From G963555815 sp965249615 [NCBI: bacterium] (GTDB taxonomy: Bacteria; UBA8248; JACPRG01), in assembly GCA_965249615.1 (NCBI GenBank), contig CBDFMI010000006.1, forward strand, positions 186,001 to 250,000: a stretch of 64,000 bases of DNA. Direction: 5' to 3'. Below, piece by piece: positions 23,716 through 32,570 of the stretch (position 1 is its first letter; the number at the start of each line of letters is the position of its first letter). The notes under the pieces are model-generated. The model saw only the letters and a program-made list of their open reading frames with translations. It was not told the DNA's origin and searched no databases. The position numbers and the translations under genes were made by a program.

Positions 23716-24723
23716 CTAACTCCCCGAAAGCCACTCCAGGATGGTCTTGGCACGGTGGTGGTGCGTGTGCTCTGCCTGGGCGCGAAGCTGACCCCGCTGC
23801 GCAATAGCCCTCGCCTCTTCAGGGTTTCTTAAAAGCTCATGGAGTCGGCTCTGAAATTCTTCCCGGCTGGAGAAGGTGACGATCTCCTCGCCCGGACGAA
23901 AAAACTCTTCGAGTCCTCTTTTGTGGTTCACGAGGAGGAGTCCACCGCTTCCCACAATCCCGAAAGAGCGCTCGTCCAGGCCCAAGACGGCCCCGCTCGG
24001 GTGTTGTAGGTTCAGGTTGACGGTGCTCGCGTTATAAACCTTCACCTTCTCTTCCTCGGAGAGCGGACCACCGGAGTAGCGCTGGCGAAGCCACGGGTTC
24101 TTGACCTCTTTCCAGTCCTGTCGGCCCCAAATCTTGAAATCCACGTCGGGGCCGACCATCTCGTTGAAAAAGGCGACCCGAAAAGGATAAGGGGCCCCGA
24201 CGAAGCTCACGTCCGCCCTCAGGCGGCGCTCCTCTTCAGGAGTTAAGGGGACGGTTCGGTAAAATTTGGGGTCGTAGCCGTGGGGGAGAAATTTGACCAT
24301 TGTGACCCCCTGGGCCCGCAGCTCATCTTCATAATATCGGTCGCGGGTGAGGAAGAGCTGGTAGCTCCGAAGGGCGTCGAGATCTAACGCGGGTGTGACC
24401 GGAGATCCGAAGGGGTTGTCGGGGTAGAAAATGACCGTCCGACAGGACGTCATCCGGTGGATGGCCCGAATGGTCTCCCCGAAGACGTAGCCCCCGCGGA
24501 CGACGAGGAGGAGGTCTGCCCCCCACCCCTTGACCCGCTCGATGAGACGCCGGTTCATCTTCCGGATCCAGGCCTTTCTGAAATTGCTATAAAAGAAGCT
24601 TTTTTTCCGGTAGTAGAAGTATTCCACCTCATGGCCAAGGGCGGCGAGGGCCCGAAGGTAACCCATGGACTCAGTCCCCGGCGCATCAGCCTGGTCATTC
24701 GTCGCGATGATAATTCGCAACAC
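23716..24723 (-). CDS. CgeB-like glycosyltransferase
   Basis: 335 residues resembling the CgeB/DUF3880-type GT-B proteins: an N-terminal domain starting MLRIIIATNDQADAPGTES, a central FYPDNPFGSPVTPALDLDAL, and a C-terminal LGLDERSFGIVGSGGLLLVNHK followed by FRPGEEIVTFSS. The latter is the donor-binding part where CgeB proteins have ER-x-FE-x-x-A-x-G. It has no signal peptide. It is convergent with the metal transporter operon and divergent from the GNAT gene, so it seems to be a single gene. Acceptor unknown; related enzymes glycosylate surface structures. Confidence 0.75.
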   Translation of the reverse strand: MLRIIIATNDQADAPGTESMGYLRALAALGHEVEYFYYRKKSFFYSNFRKAWIRKMNRRLIERVKGWGADLLLVVRGGYVFGETIRAIHRMTSCRTVIFYPDNPFGSPVTPALDLDALRSYQLFLTRDRYYEDELRAQGVTMVKFLPHGYDPKFYRTVPLTPEEERRLRADVSFVGAPYPFRVAFFNEMVGPDVDFKIWGRQDWKEVKNPWLRQRYSGGPLSEEEKVKVYNASTVNLNLQHPSGAVLGLDERSFGIVGSGGLLLVNHKRGLEEFFRPGEEIVTFSSREEFQSRLHELLRNPEEARAIAQRGQLRAQAEHTHHHRAKTILEWLSGS

Positions 24724-24879
24724 TCACCTCCCCTCAATGGGGGATGGGGGCAAGAGAGAAATCACTTCCCTGGACACTACAATAGAGCACCCTTTGACGG
24801 GTCTGGGAGAACTCTTCTCGCATTTTCGGTGGCGCAGGGAGACATTGATTCACCCAGAGCGTCCTTTTGAGAGCGAACA

Positions 24880-25737
24880 ATGGAGCCTGTGACCCCCTCA
24901 CAAGTCAAAACCCTTCGGGACCTGCTGAACCGAGAGCCTATTTTTAACCTGAAACTCCTCGGGACGTCAGAGGAGGAGGGGGGGTCCTGTGAGGGGTGGT
25001 GGTTCGACCGCTGGCCGGACCCGAGGGGGGCGCTCTGCCGGAGGCGGGCCTTCTACGCCCTCTACGCCATCACGGAAGCGGGGGCCGAGGCCTTGCTGGA
25101 GGGGATCGATTGGTCGGAGGAAGTGGCGTTCTCGGCCCTCCCGGCCCGGTTCATGCCCCTCCTTCAAAAAAGAGGTCTCAGCCTTTCGGAGACCCCCTGC
25201 TCAATGTATGTCACCACGCAAGAAGATTTTCGGCCCTGTGACAAGGAGGAGATCTCCCGCATCCTCCAGCCCGAGGACGCCCCCTTCGTGGCCGCCAACC
25301 TCGACATCCTCGCGGCCATCTGCATGACCATGGGCCTTCGGCCCGAGGACGCCCCCCTGGTGTCCGACAACTGGACCTACGGTCAGGACGAAGCGTACAT
25401 CCTGGACCGGATCCAATCCGGACCCACGAGGGGAGCGCGTCTGGACAACCAGCTCGTCTCCTGGGCCCTCACCCACCCGGACGGCTCCATCGGCATGGTC
25501 CACACCCTTGAGTCTCACCGGGGAAGATACCTTGCCCGCTACGTCGTCTCCGCCTTAACGGAAGAGCTGCTACGGCAAGGCAAGACCCCCTGGTGTTTCA
25601 TTGTCCGGGAGAACCTGGCCTCCGTTCGGGTCTTTGAGGCCCTTGGGTTTCGCCGGGCGGGAGACCATTGTTGGGTCAGGGCCGCGGCGAAATCCCCTTC
25701 ATCTCAAGAGGACGAGCAGGGTCCTACGCATTGTTGA
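24880..25737 (+). CDS. GNAT-family N-acetyltransferase
   Basis: 285 residues. The C-terminal half is GNAT-like: SWALTHPDGSIGMVHTLESH, HRGRYLARYVVSALTEELL (the acyl-CoA loop, with R-G-R-Y-L-A instead of R-x-x-G-x-G/A) and FIVRENLASVRVFEALGF, the typical last strands. The N-terminal 110 residues are less conserved and acidic. It resembles the FR47/glycine-N-acyltransferase-like branch. Substrate cannot be inferred; the gene stands alone with about 155 bp of non-coding DNA upstream that holds no strong promoter. Confidence 0.8.
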   Translation: MEPVTPSQVKTLRDLLNREPIFNLKLLGTSEEEGGSCEGWWFDRWPDPRGALCRRRAFYALYAITEAGAEALLEGIDWSEEVAFSALPARFMPLLQKRGLSLSETPCSMYVTTQEDFRPCDKEEISRILQPEDAPFVAANLDILAAICMTMGLRPEDAPLVSDNWTYGQDEAYILDRIQSGPTRGARLDNQLVSWALTHPDGSIGMVHTLESHRGRYLARYVVSALTEELLRQGKTPWCFIVRENLASVRVFEALGFRRAGDHCWVRAAAKSPSSQEDEQGPTHC

Positions 25738-25800
25738 CCCCTGGATTCACCAACCACTAAACTAGGCATACAGAGAACTTTAGGCAGGAGCTGCAAACCG

Positions 25801-26760
25801 ATGAAACGACCCGTAATTATTGGTATCGCAACATTTTTTGCTGCCGTTGCAGGATTTTACGCTTACACCGAATGGCGGAACAAAGGCACAAACCTGCCCG
25901 CTAACGTGGCTTCGGCAGCCAACCAAGAAGATGTCCTCGTTCTGGGCTCCATCTCATTGACCATCAAAGAGGAGGTCGCCGAGTTTCAGCCGCTTGCCGA
26001 TTATCTGGCCAGGCATCTCAAATCGGTGGGGATATCCCAGGTGATGGTCGCGGTTGTCCCGACCATTGGCGCAATGGCTGAACTCATAAAGAACGGAGAC
26101 GTGGACATATATATGGACAGTCCATTTCCTGTCCTCCAAGCGATGGAGCTTTCAGGGACCAAACCGTTTTTGCGGCGGTGGAAGCGGGGAAAGACAGTGT
26201 ACCGCACCGTCATATTTGTGCGTAAAGACAGTGGGCTGAAAACGCTGAAAGACCTAAACGGAAAAATGGTCGCTTTTGACGACCCGTTTTCAACCTCCGG
26301 CTATCTTGTGCCGAAAGCCATGCTGCTAAAGGAGGGCCTGAGTCCAAGAGAGTATCAAGAGGCTCAAGCTGAAGTTACAGCCGGCCAGATTGGATACATT
26401 TTCTCTAAGGATGATGACAATACCATGATCTGGGTCCTAAAAAAGAAGGTGACGGCGGGGGCCCTTAGCGATAGTGATTTTGAGGAGCTCTCAGGGGAGA
26501 GAAAGGCGGAACTCTCGGTCTTGGCCAGGTCCGTTAATCTCCCGAGACAGGTGGTGACCCATCGAGCCGGCTTAAGTCCGAAACTGGTGGAGGCGATTGA
26601 AGGCGTCTTGCTCAATATGGACAAAGATCCGGAAGGGAGAAAGGTATTGGAGGGCTTCGGTCAAACGAAGAAATTCGATAAATTTCCTGGGGGCGCAGAG
26701 ACGGCCCTTGCGCCTGTTAAGGTTTTACTAAAGCTCGTTGAGGGGAGCGCGGCAAGATAG
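25801..26760 (+). CDS. PhnD-like periplasmic binding protein, orphan (probably sensory)
   Basis: 319 residues with an N-terminal signal or anchor (IIGIATFFAAVAGFYAY). VLVLGSISLTIKEEVAEFQP, YLARHLKSVG, IKNGDVDIYMDSPFP and GLKTLKDLNGKMVAFDDPFSTSG follow the phosphate/phosphonate-type type II binding protein fold. No permease or ATPase gene is nearby; a histidine kinase starts 34 bp downstream. Such orphan binding proteins often pass a ligand signal to a kinase. Ligand unknown. AGGAG precedes the ATG by 10 bp. Confidence 0.85.
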   Translation: MKRPVIIGIATFFAAVAGFYAYTEWRNKGTNLPANVASAANQEDVLVLGSISLTIKEEVAEFQPLADYLARHLKSVGISQVMVAVVPTIGAMAELIKNGDVDIYMDSPFPVLQAMELSGTKPFLRRWKRGKTVYRTVIFVRKDSGLKTLKDLNGKMVAFDDPFSTSGYLVPKAMLLKEGLSPREYQEAQAEVTAGQIGYIFSKDDDNTMIWVLKKKVTAGALSDSDFEELSGERKAELSVLARSVNLPRQVVTHRAGLSPKLVEAIEGVLLNMDKDPEGRKVLEGFGQTKKFDKFPGGAETALAPVKVLLKLVEGSAAR

Positions 26761-26794
26761 AAATCTCAACGAGATATTTTGTGAAGGCTGATCG

Positions 26795-29700
26795 ATGAGA
26801 GGATTCGAAAGAGAGAAGGGCCGTCCAGGGTTCCAGACGAAGTTTGTCCTGCTCTTGTTGGGCCTGTTGACATTCACGGGTCTCGCATTTACGGCTTTCA
26901 ACATAGAGAGTCAAAAGAACCTCCTCAGGGAGGGGTTTGAGCAAAGGGCGGAAACCGTTGTGACCCTTCTATCTCAGAATGCGGCAGAGTATTTGATGGG
27001 CCTGGATATCAAGAGATTAAAACTGTTACTAGATGATGTCCTTGCCGACAAGGATGTCGAATATGCCTATTTCCTTGATGAAGAAGGAAGAATATTGACC
27101 GATGGGAGCCGGCTGGGATTACGACATGCAAAATTATCTGATCCCGTCAGCTTGAGAGCCGTTGCGGCGGAGACCTTGCTCAAGCAGCGCGAGGGGGACT
27201 TGCTCGATATCACGGATCCGGTCTATTTAGGTGCGACGAAATTGGGAGGCACGCGTATCGGTTTCTCGACGGAAACCTTGGAAGTGGCGATTAGCGGACT
27301 TCACAGGCAAGGCTTTCTGCTGGGTGGTGGTTATGTCGCAGTAGGAATTTTTGCCACATTAGGGTTTCTTTTCTACTTTCGGCTTCGCAAGATCAAACAC
27401 CACTCTAACGAGCTGATAGGGACCACGGAGAGGATAGCGACAGGCGATTTTAATGAGTCGCTGGCCTCCCCCCCACATGGTGAATTGGAGAGATTGGGTG
27501 CAGCACTTGAACGGATGCGGAAGAACTTGCGGGACACAACAGTATCTCGGGATTACGTGGACAACATCCTCAGATCGATGATCGACAGTGTCATCGTCGC
27601 TTCAGAGGACGGCAGAATTCAAACCGTGAACGGCGCTATCTGCAATCTTCTGGGTTACAAAGCGGAAGAACTGCTCGGCCGATCGATTCAAAAAGTGATT
27701 GCGGAACCGGAGGGGATGGACGGAACAGGGGAAAAACCGTCTGAATCTCGAGAGGTGGAGCGTTTAATTGAAGAGGGTTCCATCAAGAACAGTGAGAGGG
27801 CCTACGTGGCGAAAGACGGAAGAAAGATACCCGTCTCTTTTTCCGGCGCTCTGATGACCGACGGGGGTGACCGGATTGAGGGTCTCGTATTTGTGGCGCA
27901 AGACATCACCGAGCGCAAGCGGTCAGCGGAGGAGCTGGCGCGCCAGACGTCTCGTCTGGAGACCCTCAGCCAGTTGACGCGAAGGATCACCTCTACCCTC
28001 GACTCGGAGGATGTCCTGAACGCCGTCGCGGAGGCGGCGGGCGTCCTCCTGCACGAGTCCGACTCCCGGATCTACTTGCTCAAAGAGGGGACAGACGAGT
28101 TGATCATCCAGACAGGCTGGGGAACCGCTTATCGTAAGGACTTAGTGGTGCAGCAGGGCCGGATCGGAGAGGGTCTGACCGGCTGGATTGCAAAGACCCG
28201 GCTTCCCCTCTTTGTCGAGGATATTTCCTCCGACCCCCGACTGCTGAAACGGGAGGAAGTGAGACGCGAAGGGCTTGTCTCGTTTATAGGTGTGCCGCTC
28301 CTCTCAGGAAAAAAGGTCCTCGGTGTCTTGATGTGCCTCTCCAGGGAAAGAAGGCATTTCACCCAGGCCGACCAGGATCTTCTGCAGGCCCTGGGAGATC
28401 AGGCCGTCATTGCCATCGAACAAGCCCGGCACCATGAAGCCACCCTGAAGGAGCTCAAGGAGAGAAAGGCCCTCTTCGACTCGGCCCAGAATATTACCTC
28501 CGGGCTAAATCTACAGGGGGTGCTGGACAGCATCGTTAAGGAGAGTCGCGGCCTCCTGGGGGCCAACCGGTGCGCCATTGTCCGGGTGGACGAAGAGAAC
28601 GGCTCTTACGAGTTTCTGGCCTCATCAGGGCTCAGCGAAACCTACCGCGAAGACTTCAGCCGGGCCTGGAAGAAGCACCCGACAATGTTCCCCCTCTGGC
28701 AAGCCTTCTTGAAAGGTAATGAGAGCATCATCCCAAACATTAACAAGGAGCCAAGTCTCAAGCCCGTTCGAGACCTCATGTCGCGTGAGGGCTTCCGAAG
28801 CCTCGCCCTCTTCCCCCTGCAGTCCAGAAGAAGAAATCTTGGAGGCCTCATCTTCTACCATGACCAGGAGAGGCACTACTCTCCAGGTGATCGAGAACTC
28901 GCCCGGACCTTTGCCAGCTATGCCGTTGTGGCGATTGAGAACGCCACACTTTACCGACAGGCGAAAGACACGGGTGATTACCTGAACAACCTGATCGAAA
29001 GCGCAGGGGATGCACTTGTCACGGTCGACGAGGACGATCGGGTCACTTATTGGAATAACGAGGCAGAAACCCTTTATGGCTACAAAAGAGAGGAGACCCT
29101 GGGGAAGTCGATCTCTTTTTGGTATCCGCCGGACCGAAAGGGAGAGAGGGACAAGCTGATCGAGAGGGTTCGAAATGGGGAGGTGGTCAAAGATTGCGAA
29201 ACCCAGCGGATAAAAAAGGACGGGACGCCGGTGGATGTGTCCCTGACCTTGTCCTCTATCTCTGATGGTCAAGGGCCCTATAAGGGATTCATCGGCATCG
29301 CCAAGGACATCACCGAGCGCAAGAGGGCTGAGAAAGCGCTGCTAGAGGCCCAGAGACAAGTCATCCACTCCGAGAAGCTTGCCTCCATTGGCCAGCTGAC
29401 GGCGGGGATCTGCCATGAGGTCTTAAATCCTCTCAATGTGGTTTCCATGGAGGCCCAGCTCGCACTCCGTACCTCCAACATGGACCCTGAGACCAAGGAA
29501 CTGGCTCAGGTCGTCCTGAGGCAGGTCCAGCGGATTGTCACGATTACAGATAGCCTTCGCCGGTTTTCTCGAAGGGAGAAGCTTGAAAAGACCTATATTC
29601 AGGTCAATGAGATTATTGAGGAGACCCTTTCACTTCTTCGCCACGAGTTTCGCCTGACTAACATCAGTCTACAGAAGCAGCTGAGCAAGGAACTCCCCCC

Positions 29701-30043
29701 GATCCTGGCCGATCGCAGCCAGCTCTCCCAGGCCTTCCTGAATCTCATCTCCAACGCGAAAGACGCCATGCCAGAGGGGGGCTCCCTCATGGTCTTGACG
29801 CAGATAAGGGAAATGAACGGGCATAAAATAGTAGAGGTTTCTTTCTCTGACACCGGTTGCGGAATCTCGCGGGAAAACCTGAGCAAGATTTTTGATCCCT
29901 TCTTCACCACCAAGCCCCAGGACCAGGGGACGGGCCTCGGCCTATCGATCTCTTATGGAATCGTCGAAAGTCACAATGGTAAAACCACCGTGGAAAGCGA
30001 AGAGGAAAAGGGGTCGACCTTTCGCGTTGAACTCCTAGCCTAA
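26795..30043 (+). CDS. Hybrid-sensor histidine kinase with HAMP, PAS and GAF domains
   Basis: 1082 residues. Order as read: membrane helix (about 12-33), an extracytoplasmic sensor domain of about 140 residues, a second helix near 175-198, HAMP, PAS (about 255-370, ending FVAQDITERKRS), two GAF domains (about 400-545 and 550-720), a second PAS (about 725-850, ending GIAKDITERKRA), HisKA with the phospho-acceptor His in AGICHEVLNPLNVV, and HATPase with LISNAKDAMPEGG, DTGCGIS and GTGLGLSISYGI. There is no receiver domain in the protein. It is cotranscribed with an orphan PhnD-like protein upstream and a receiver protein 15 bp downstream, its likely partners. Confidence 0.93.
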   Translation: MRGFEREKGRPGFQTKFVLLLLGLLTFTGLAFTAFNIESQKNLLREGFEQRAETVVTLLSQNAAEYLMGLDIKRLKLLLDDVLADKDVEYAYFLDEEGRILTDGSRLGLRHAKLSDPVSLRAVAAETLLKQREGDLLDITDPVYLGATKLGGTRIGFSTETLEVAISGLHRQGFLLGGGYVAVGIFATLGFLFYFRLRKIKHHSNELIGTTERIATGDFNESLASPPHGELERLGAALERMRKNLRDTTVSRDYVDNILRSMIDSVIVASEDGRIQTVNGAICNLLGYKAEELLGRSIQKVIAEPEGMDGTGEKPSESREVERLIEEGSIKNSERAYVAKDGRKIPVSFSGALMTDGGDRIEGLVFVAQDITERKRSAEELARQTSRLETLSQLTRRITSTLDSEDVLNAVAEAAGVLLHESDSRIYLLKEGTDELIIQTGWGTAYRKDLVVQQGRIGEGLTGWIAKTRLPLFVEDISSDPRLLKREEVRREGLVSFIGVPLLSGKKVLGVLMCLSRERRHFTQADQDLLQALGDQAVIAIEQARHHEATLKELKERKALFDSAQNITSGLNLQGVLDSIVKESRGLLGANRCAIVRVDEENGSYEFLASSGLSETYREDFSRAWKKHPTMFPLWQAFLKGNESIIPNINKEPSLKPVRDLMSREGFRSLALFPLQSRRRNLGGLIFYHDQERHYSPGDRELARTFASYAVVAIENATLYRQAKDTGDYLNNLIESAGDALVTVDEDDRVTYWNNEAETLYGYKREETLGKSISFWYPPDRKGERDKLIERVRNGEVVKDCETQRIKKDGTPVDVSLTLSSISDGQGPYKGFIGIAKDITERKRAEKALLEAQRQVIHSEKLASIGQLTAGICHEVLNPLNVVSMEAQLALRTSNMDPETKELAQVVLRQVQRIVTITDSLRRFSRREKLEKTYIQVNEIIEETLSLLRHEFRLTNISLQKQLSKELPPILADRSQLSQAFLNLISNAKDAMPEGGSLMVLTQIREMNGHKIVEVSFSDTGCGISRENLSKIFDPFFTTKPQDQGTGLGLSISYGIVESHNGKTTVESEEEKGSTFRVELLA

Positions 30044-30058
30044 CTGAAGGGAACGAAT

Positions 30059-30433
30059 ATGCCGGGAAAGATCCTGATCGTGGATGACGAGCCCTCCACC
30101 TGCCGAGCCCTGGAGAAATTTTTTAATAGTAAGGGCTATGAGGTCAGCATCGCCAATGGTGGGGAGGAGGCCCTCTCAAAGCTGGATTCCGAGGGCCCTC
30201 TAGTGATGCTCCTTGACATCCGAATGCCGGAAATGGATGGGTTGGAGGTTCTGGCCCGGGTGAATAAGAAATATCCCAGTCTTGGGGTCATCATGATCAC
30301 CGCGGTCACGGACCTGGGGGTGGCCCAAAAGGCTTCCGACCTGGGTGCCGATGATTTCCTGACGAAACCCATTGACCTGGAGCATCTCGAGAAAACTGTT
30401 TGGGGCAAGATCGTTGCCCTAACGGCGCAATAA
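30059..30433 (+). CDS. Single-domain response regulator
   Basis: 124 residues, one CheY-like receiver: acidic pair in ILIVDDEPSTCRAL, phospho-acceptor Asp in VMLLDIRMPEMDGLEVL, the conserved Thr in VIMITAVTD and Lys in DDFLTKPIDLEHL. It has no output domain, so it would act by protein contact or as a phosphorelay intermediate. It follows the kinase gene by 15 bp with GAAGGGAACG before the ATG. Confidence 0.93.
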   Translation: MPGKILIVDDEPSTCRALEKFFNSKGYEVSIANGGEEALSKLDSEGPLVMLLDIRMPEMDGLEVLARVNKKYPSLGVIMITAVTDLGVAQKASDLGADDFLTKPIDLEHLEKTVWGKIVALTAQ

Positions 30434-30561
30434 AAACCCTGGGCTGCCAGTTCACTAACTGGATCCTGCCAAGGAGTCGTCTGTTGTAAAACAAGACAGA
30501 TTTGCTTTCTTTCGCTGATCGAAACTCTCGACATTCGTCTCTTCAGGAGGAAGGAAGTCTC

Positions 30562-30978
30562 ATGATTGGGCAGAGAAATGGTTTTTTGGTCTTTCTTCTC
30601 GCCGCAATGCTCGGGGTGAGCCACCTGTTGCTGACCACCCCACTCCCGGCCATGGCGGTCGCCAGTGATCCGCCGTCAGCGACGACTTCCACCACCCGCA
30701 TCGCGTTCGGGGAGGATGTCGTGGCCATTGACGTGGTGATCGCCAACGAGACCGTCACCGGTGGCGGGAGGGCCCGGGTCCCGCTCGGCTCGGAGGTGCG
30801 GCTGACAGTGACCGCCGACATCAGCGACGAGGTGCACCTTCACGGGTACGACCTTCGCGCCCCGCTGAGCCCGGAGGCGCCGTCTATCGTCGAGTTCACA
30901 GCCGACATCCCGGGGATCTTCGAAATGGAGCTGGAAGGCGGACACCTGTTGCTTCTCGAGCTCGAGGTACGTCCATGA
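30562..30978 (+). CDS. Exported cupredoxin-like small protein
   Basis: The ATG at 30562, after AGGAGGAAGG, opens a signal peptide ending near PLPAMAVASD; the longer frame from 30502 is not needed. The mature part of about 105 residues is beta-rich with VPLGSEVRLTVTADISDEVHLHGYDLRAPL and a C-terminal PGIFEMELEGGHLLLLELEV, the pattern of cupredoxin-like domains. The expected copper ligands are incomplete: one His-Leu-His, but no Cys. It overlaps the next gene by ATGA. Both genes are more G/C-rich than their neighbours, suggesting transfer. About 130 bp upstream contain an imperfect inverted repeat near 30480-30500. Confidence 0.75.
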   Translation: MIGQRNGFLVFLLAAMLGVSHLLLTTPLPAMAVASDPPSATTSTTRIAFGEDVVAIDVVIANETVTGGGRARVPLGSEVRLTVTADISDEVHLHGYDLRAPLSPEAPSIVEFTADIPGIFEMELEGGHLLLLELEVRP

Positions 30979-32339
30979 GAGCAAGGGTAGCCGCGCTGCT
31001 GGGACTAAATCTCCTGCTGCTGGCCGTCCCCATCCCGGCTATCGCGCACGGGATAGTCGGCGGCCGGGCCGACCTGCCCGTGCCCCTGGAGTTTTTCCTC
31101 TACGGCGCCGGCGTGGTCCTCGTCGTGTCTTTCGTGGCCATCGGCGTACTTTGGACCAAGCCCAGGCTACAGGGCGGTCCCCATCAACGGGTGCTGGGCG
31201 GCTCGTGGCTGCGTCCATTCGCCGGGATGCTTCGGGTCGTTGGTTTGCTGGTCCTCGTCTTGGTGATCCTCGCGGGGTTTGGCGGCTCCGACACCATCTC
31301 CCGCAACATAGCGCCCGTTCTCGTCTGGGTGGTCTTCTGGCTTGCGATGCCTTTTTTAGGGGCGCTTGTCGGGAACCTGTGGGGGCCGATCAACCCCTGG
31401 CGCACGATCGGCGAGTTGTCCAGAATCGGCGGCCACGAGCGCCGCGATCGACTGACTCGCTGGGGTGTGTGGCCAGCGGCCCTGGCCTTCCTCGCCTTCG
31501 CCTGGCTCGAACTCGTGCACCCCGAGCCGGGCTCTCCGCGCACGCTCGGGGTCGCCGCCCTCGTGTACACGTTCTACATCTTGGCCATGATGGCCTGGGC
31601 GGGACGCACCACCGGCCTCCAGGTGGGCGAGGCCTTCACCACCTACAACCGTCTGATCAGCGGGATCTCCCCGTTCGGAAGGACGGAGAAAGGCCAGCTG
31701 GTCTGGCGAGGGTGGCTGCGGGCCCTTCCGGCCGTGCCGCAATGGCCGGGCCTCTCCACGTTCGTCGTGCTGATGATCGGCACCGTCACCTACGACGGTC
31801 TCTCCAGCACCCCCTGGTGGCGGGACACCGTAGCAGGCATGGGGTTCTCATACAACGCGCCCTGGCTTGGCACCCTCGCGCTGATCGGCACTGTGGCGTT
31901 GATCGGCGCCGGATACTGGCAGGCCTCGTGGGCGGCAGTTCAGATCTCCGGTGAGAGCGAGCGCTCGCCATCTGATGTGGCCCGGAGCTTCGCCCACACC
32001 CTGGTGCCAATCGGCCTGGCCTACGCCGTCGCCCACTACTTCACGCTGGTCATCTTCGAAGGTCAGCTGCTGCTCTCCACGCTCAGCGATCCGCTCGCAC
32101 TCGGGTGGAACCTGTTCGGCACCGCCAATTGGAAGATCAATTACTGGCTACCGCCCGCAGGGATCTGGTACGTCCAGGTGGCGGCCATCGTCATCGGCCA
32201 CGTGGTCGCGGTGATCCTCGCCCATGACCGTGCCCTTGCCGAGTTTCCTCCAGACCGCGCCTTCCGCACCCAGTACGCCATGCTGGCCGTGATGGTCGGC
32301 CTCACGGTGCTCGGGCTGACGATCCTGGCGGCAGGTTAG
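30975..32339 (+). CDS. Multispanning membrane protein of unknown function (resembles proteins annotated fenitrothion hydrolase)
   Basis: 454 residues with about 11 hydrophobic helices, beginning with a signal-like MRARVAALLGLNLLLLAVPI and AHGIVGGRADLPVP. Conserved-looking polar sites are NLWGPINPWRTIGE, TTYNRLISGISPFGR and AYAVAHYFTLVIFEGQ, with several His, Asn and Arg residues in membrane or loop positions. From memory it resembles actinobacterial proteins often labelled fenitrothion hydrolase; that name rests on old work and is not a safe function. Its start overlaps the cupredoxin-like gene by 4 bp, so the two proteins likely work together, perhaps in metal or redox chemistry at the membrane (inference). 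Confidence 0.7.
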   Translation: MRARVAALLGLNLLLLAVPIPAIAHGIVGGRADLPVPLEFFLYGAGVVLVVSFVAIGVLWTKPRLQGGPHQRVLGGSWLRPFAGMLRVVGLLVLVLVILAGFGGSDTISRNIAPVLVWVVFWLAMPFLGALVGNLWGPINPWRTIGELSRIGGHERRDRLTRWGVWPAALAFLAFAWLELVHPEPGSPRTLGVAALVYTFYILAMMAWAGRTTGLQVGEAFTTYNRLISGISPFGRTEKGQLVWRGWLRALPAVPQWPGLSTFVVLMIGTVTYDGLSSTPWWRDTVAGMGFSYNAPWLGTLALIGTVALIGAGYWQASWAAVQISGESERSPSDVARSFAHTLVPIGLAYAVAHYFTLVIFEGQLLLSTLSDPLALGWNLFGTANWKINYWLPPAGIWYVQVAAIVIGHVVAVILAHDRALAEFPPDRAFRTQYAMLAVMVGLTVLGLTILAAG

Positions 32340-32456
32340 ACGACTCCCGACGTGCCGGCCAGGACGGCTCTCAACCGCCTGAAAAACAGCACGTTTGAGC
32401 CTCTCCCGACCTTAGAAAACCCCCGCTGAGAGACCCATTGTTTAGCCTGAGTGGCG

Positions 32457-32486
32457 TTTGATAGAATTTTGGCGTATATTCTTAAC
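32457..32486 (+). promoter_or_regulatory. Candidate promoter of the large lipoprotein gene
   Basis: An A/T-rich island in 32340-32567 contains TTGATA at 32458, then TATATT and TTAACT at about 11 and 18 bp distance. Either could be a -10 box, but no pair has ideal spacing. The transcript would start roughly 80 bp before the ATG. The rest of this gap holds nothing recognisable. Confidence 0.3.
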
Positions 32487-32570
32487 TTAGAAGGGCTGTT
32501 GGAGTTTTGATAACGATGTTTGGAGAGTGACATCGACTGGCGCGATCGCATTGCGTCGAAGGGGGCGATG

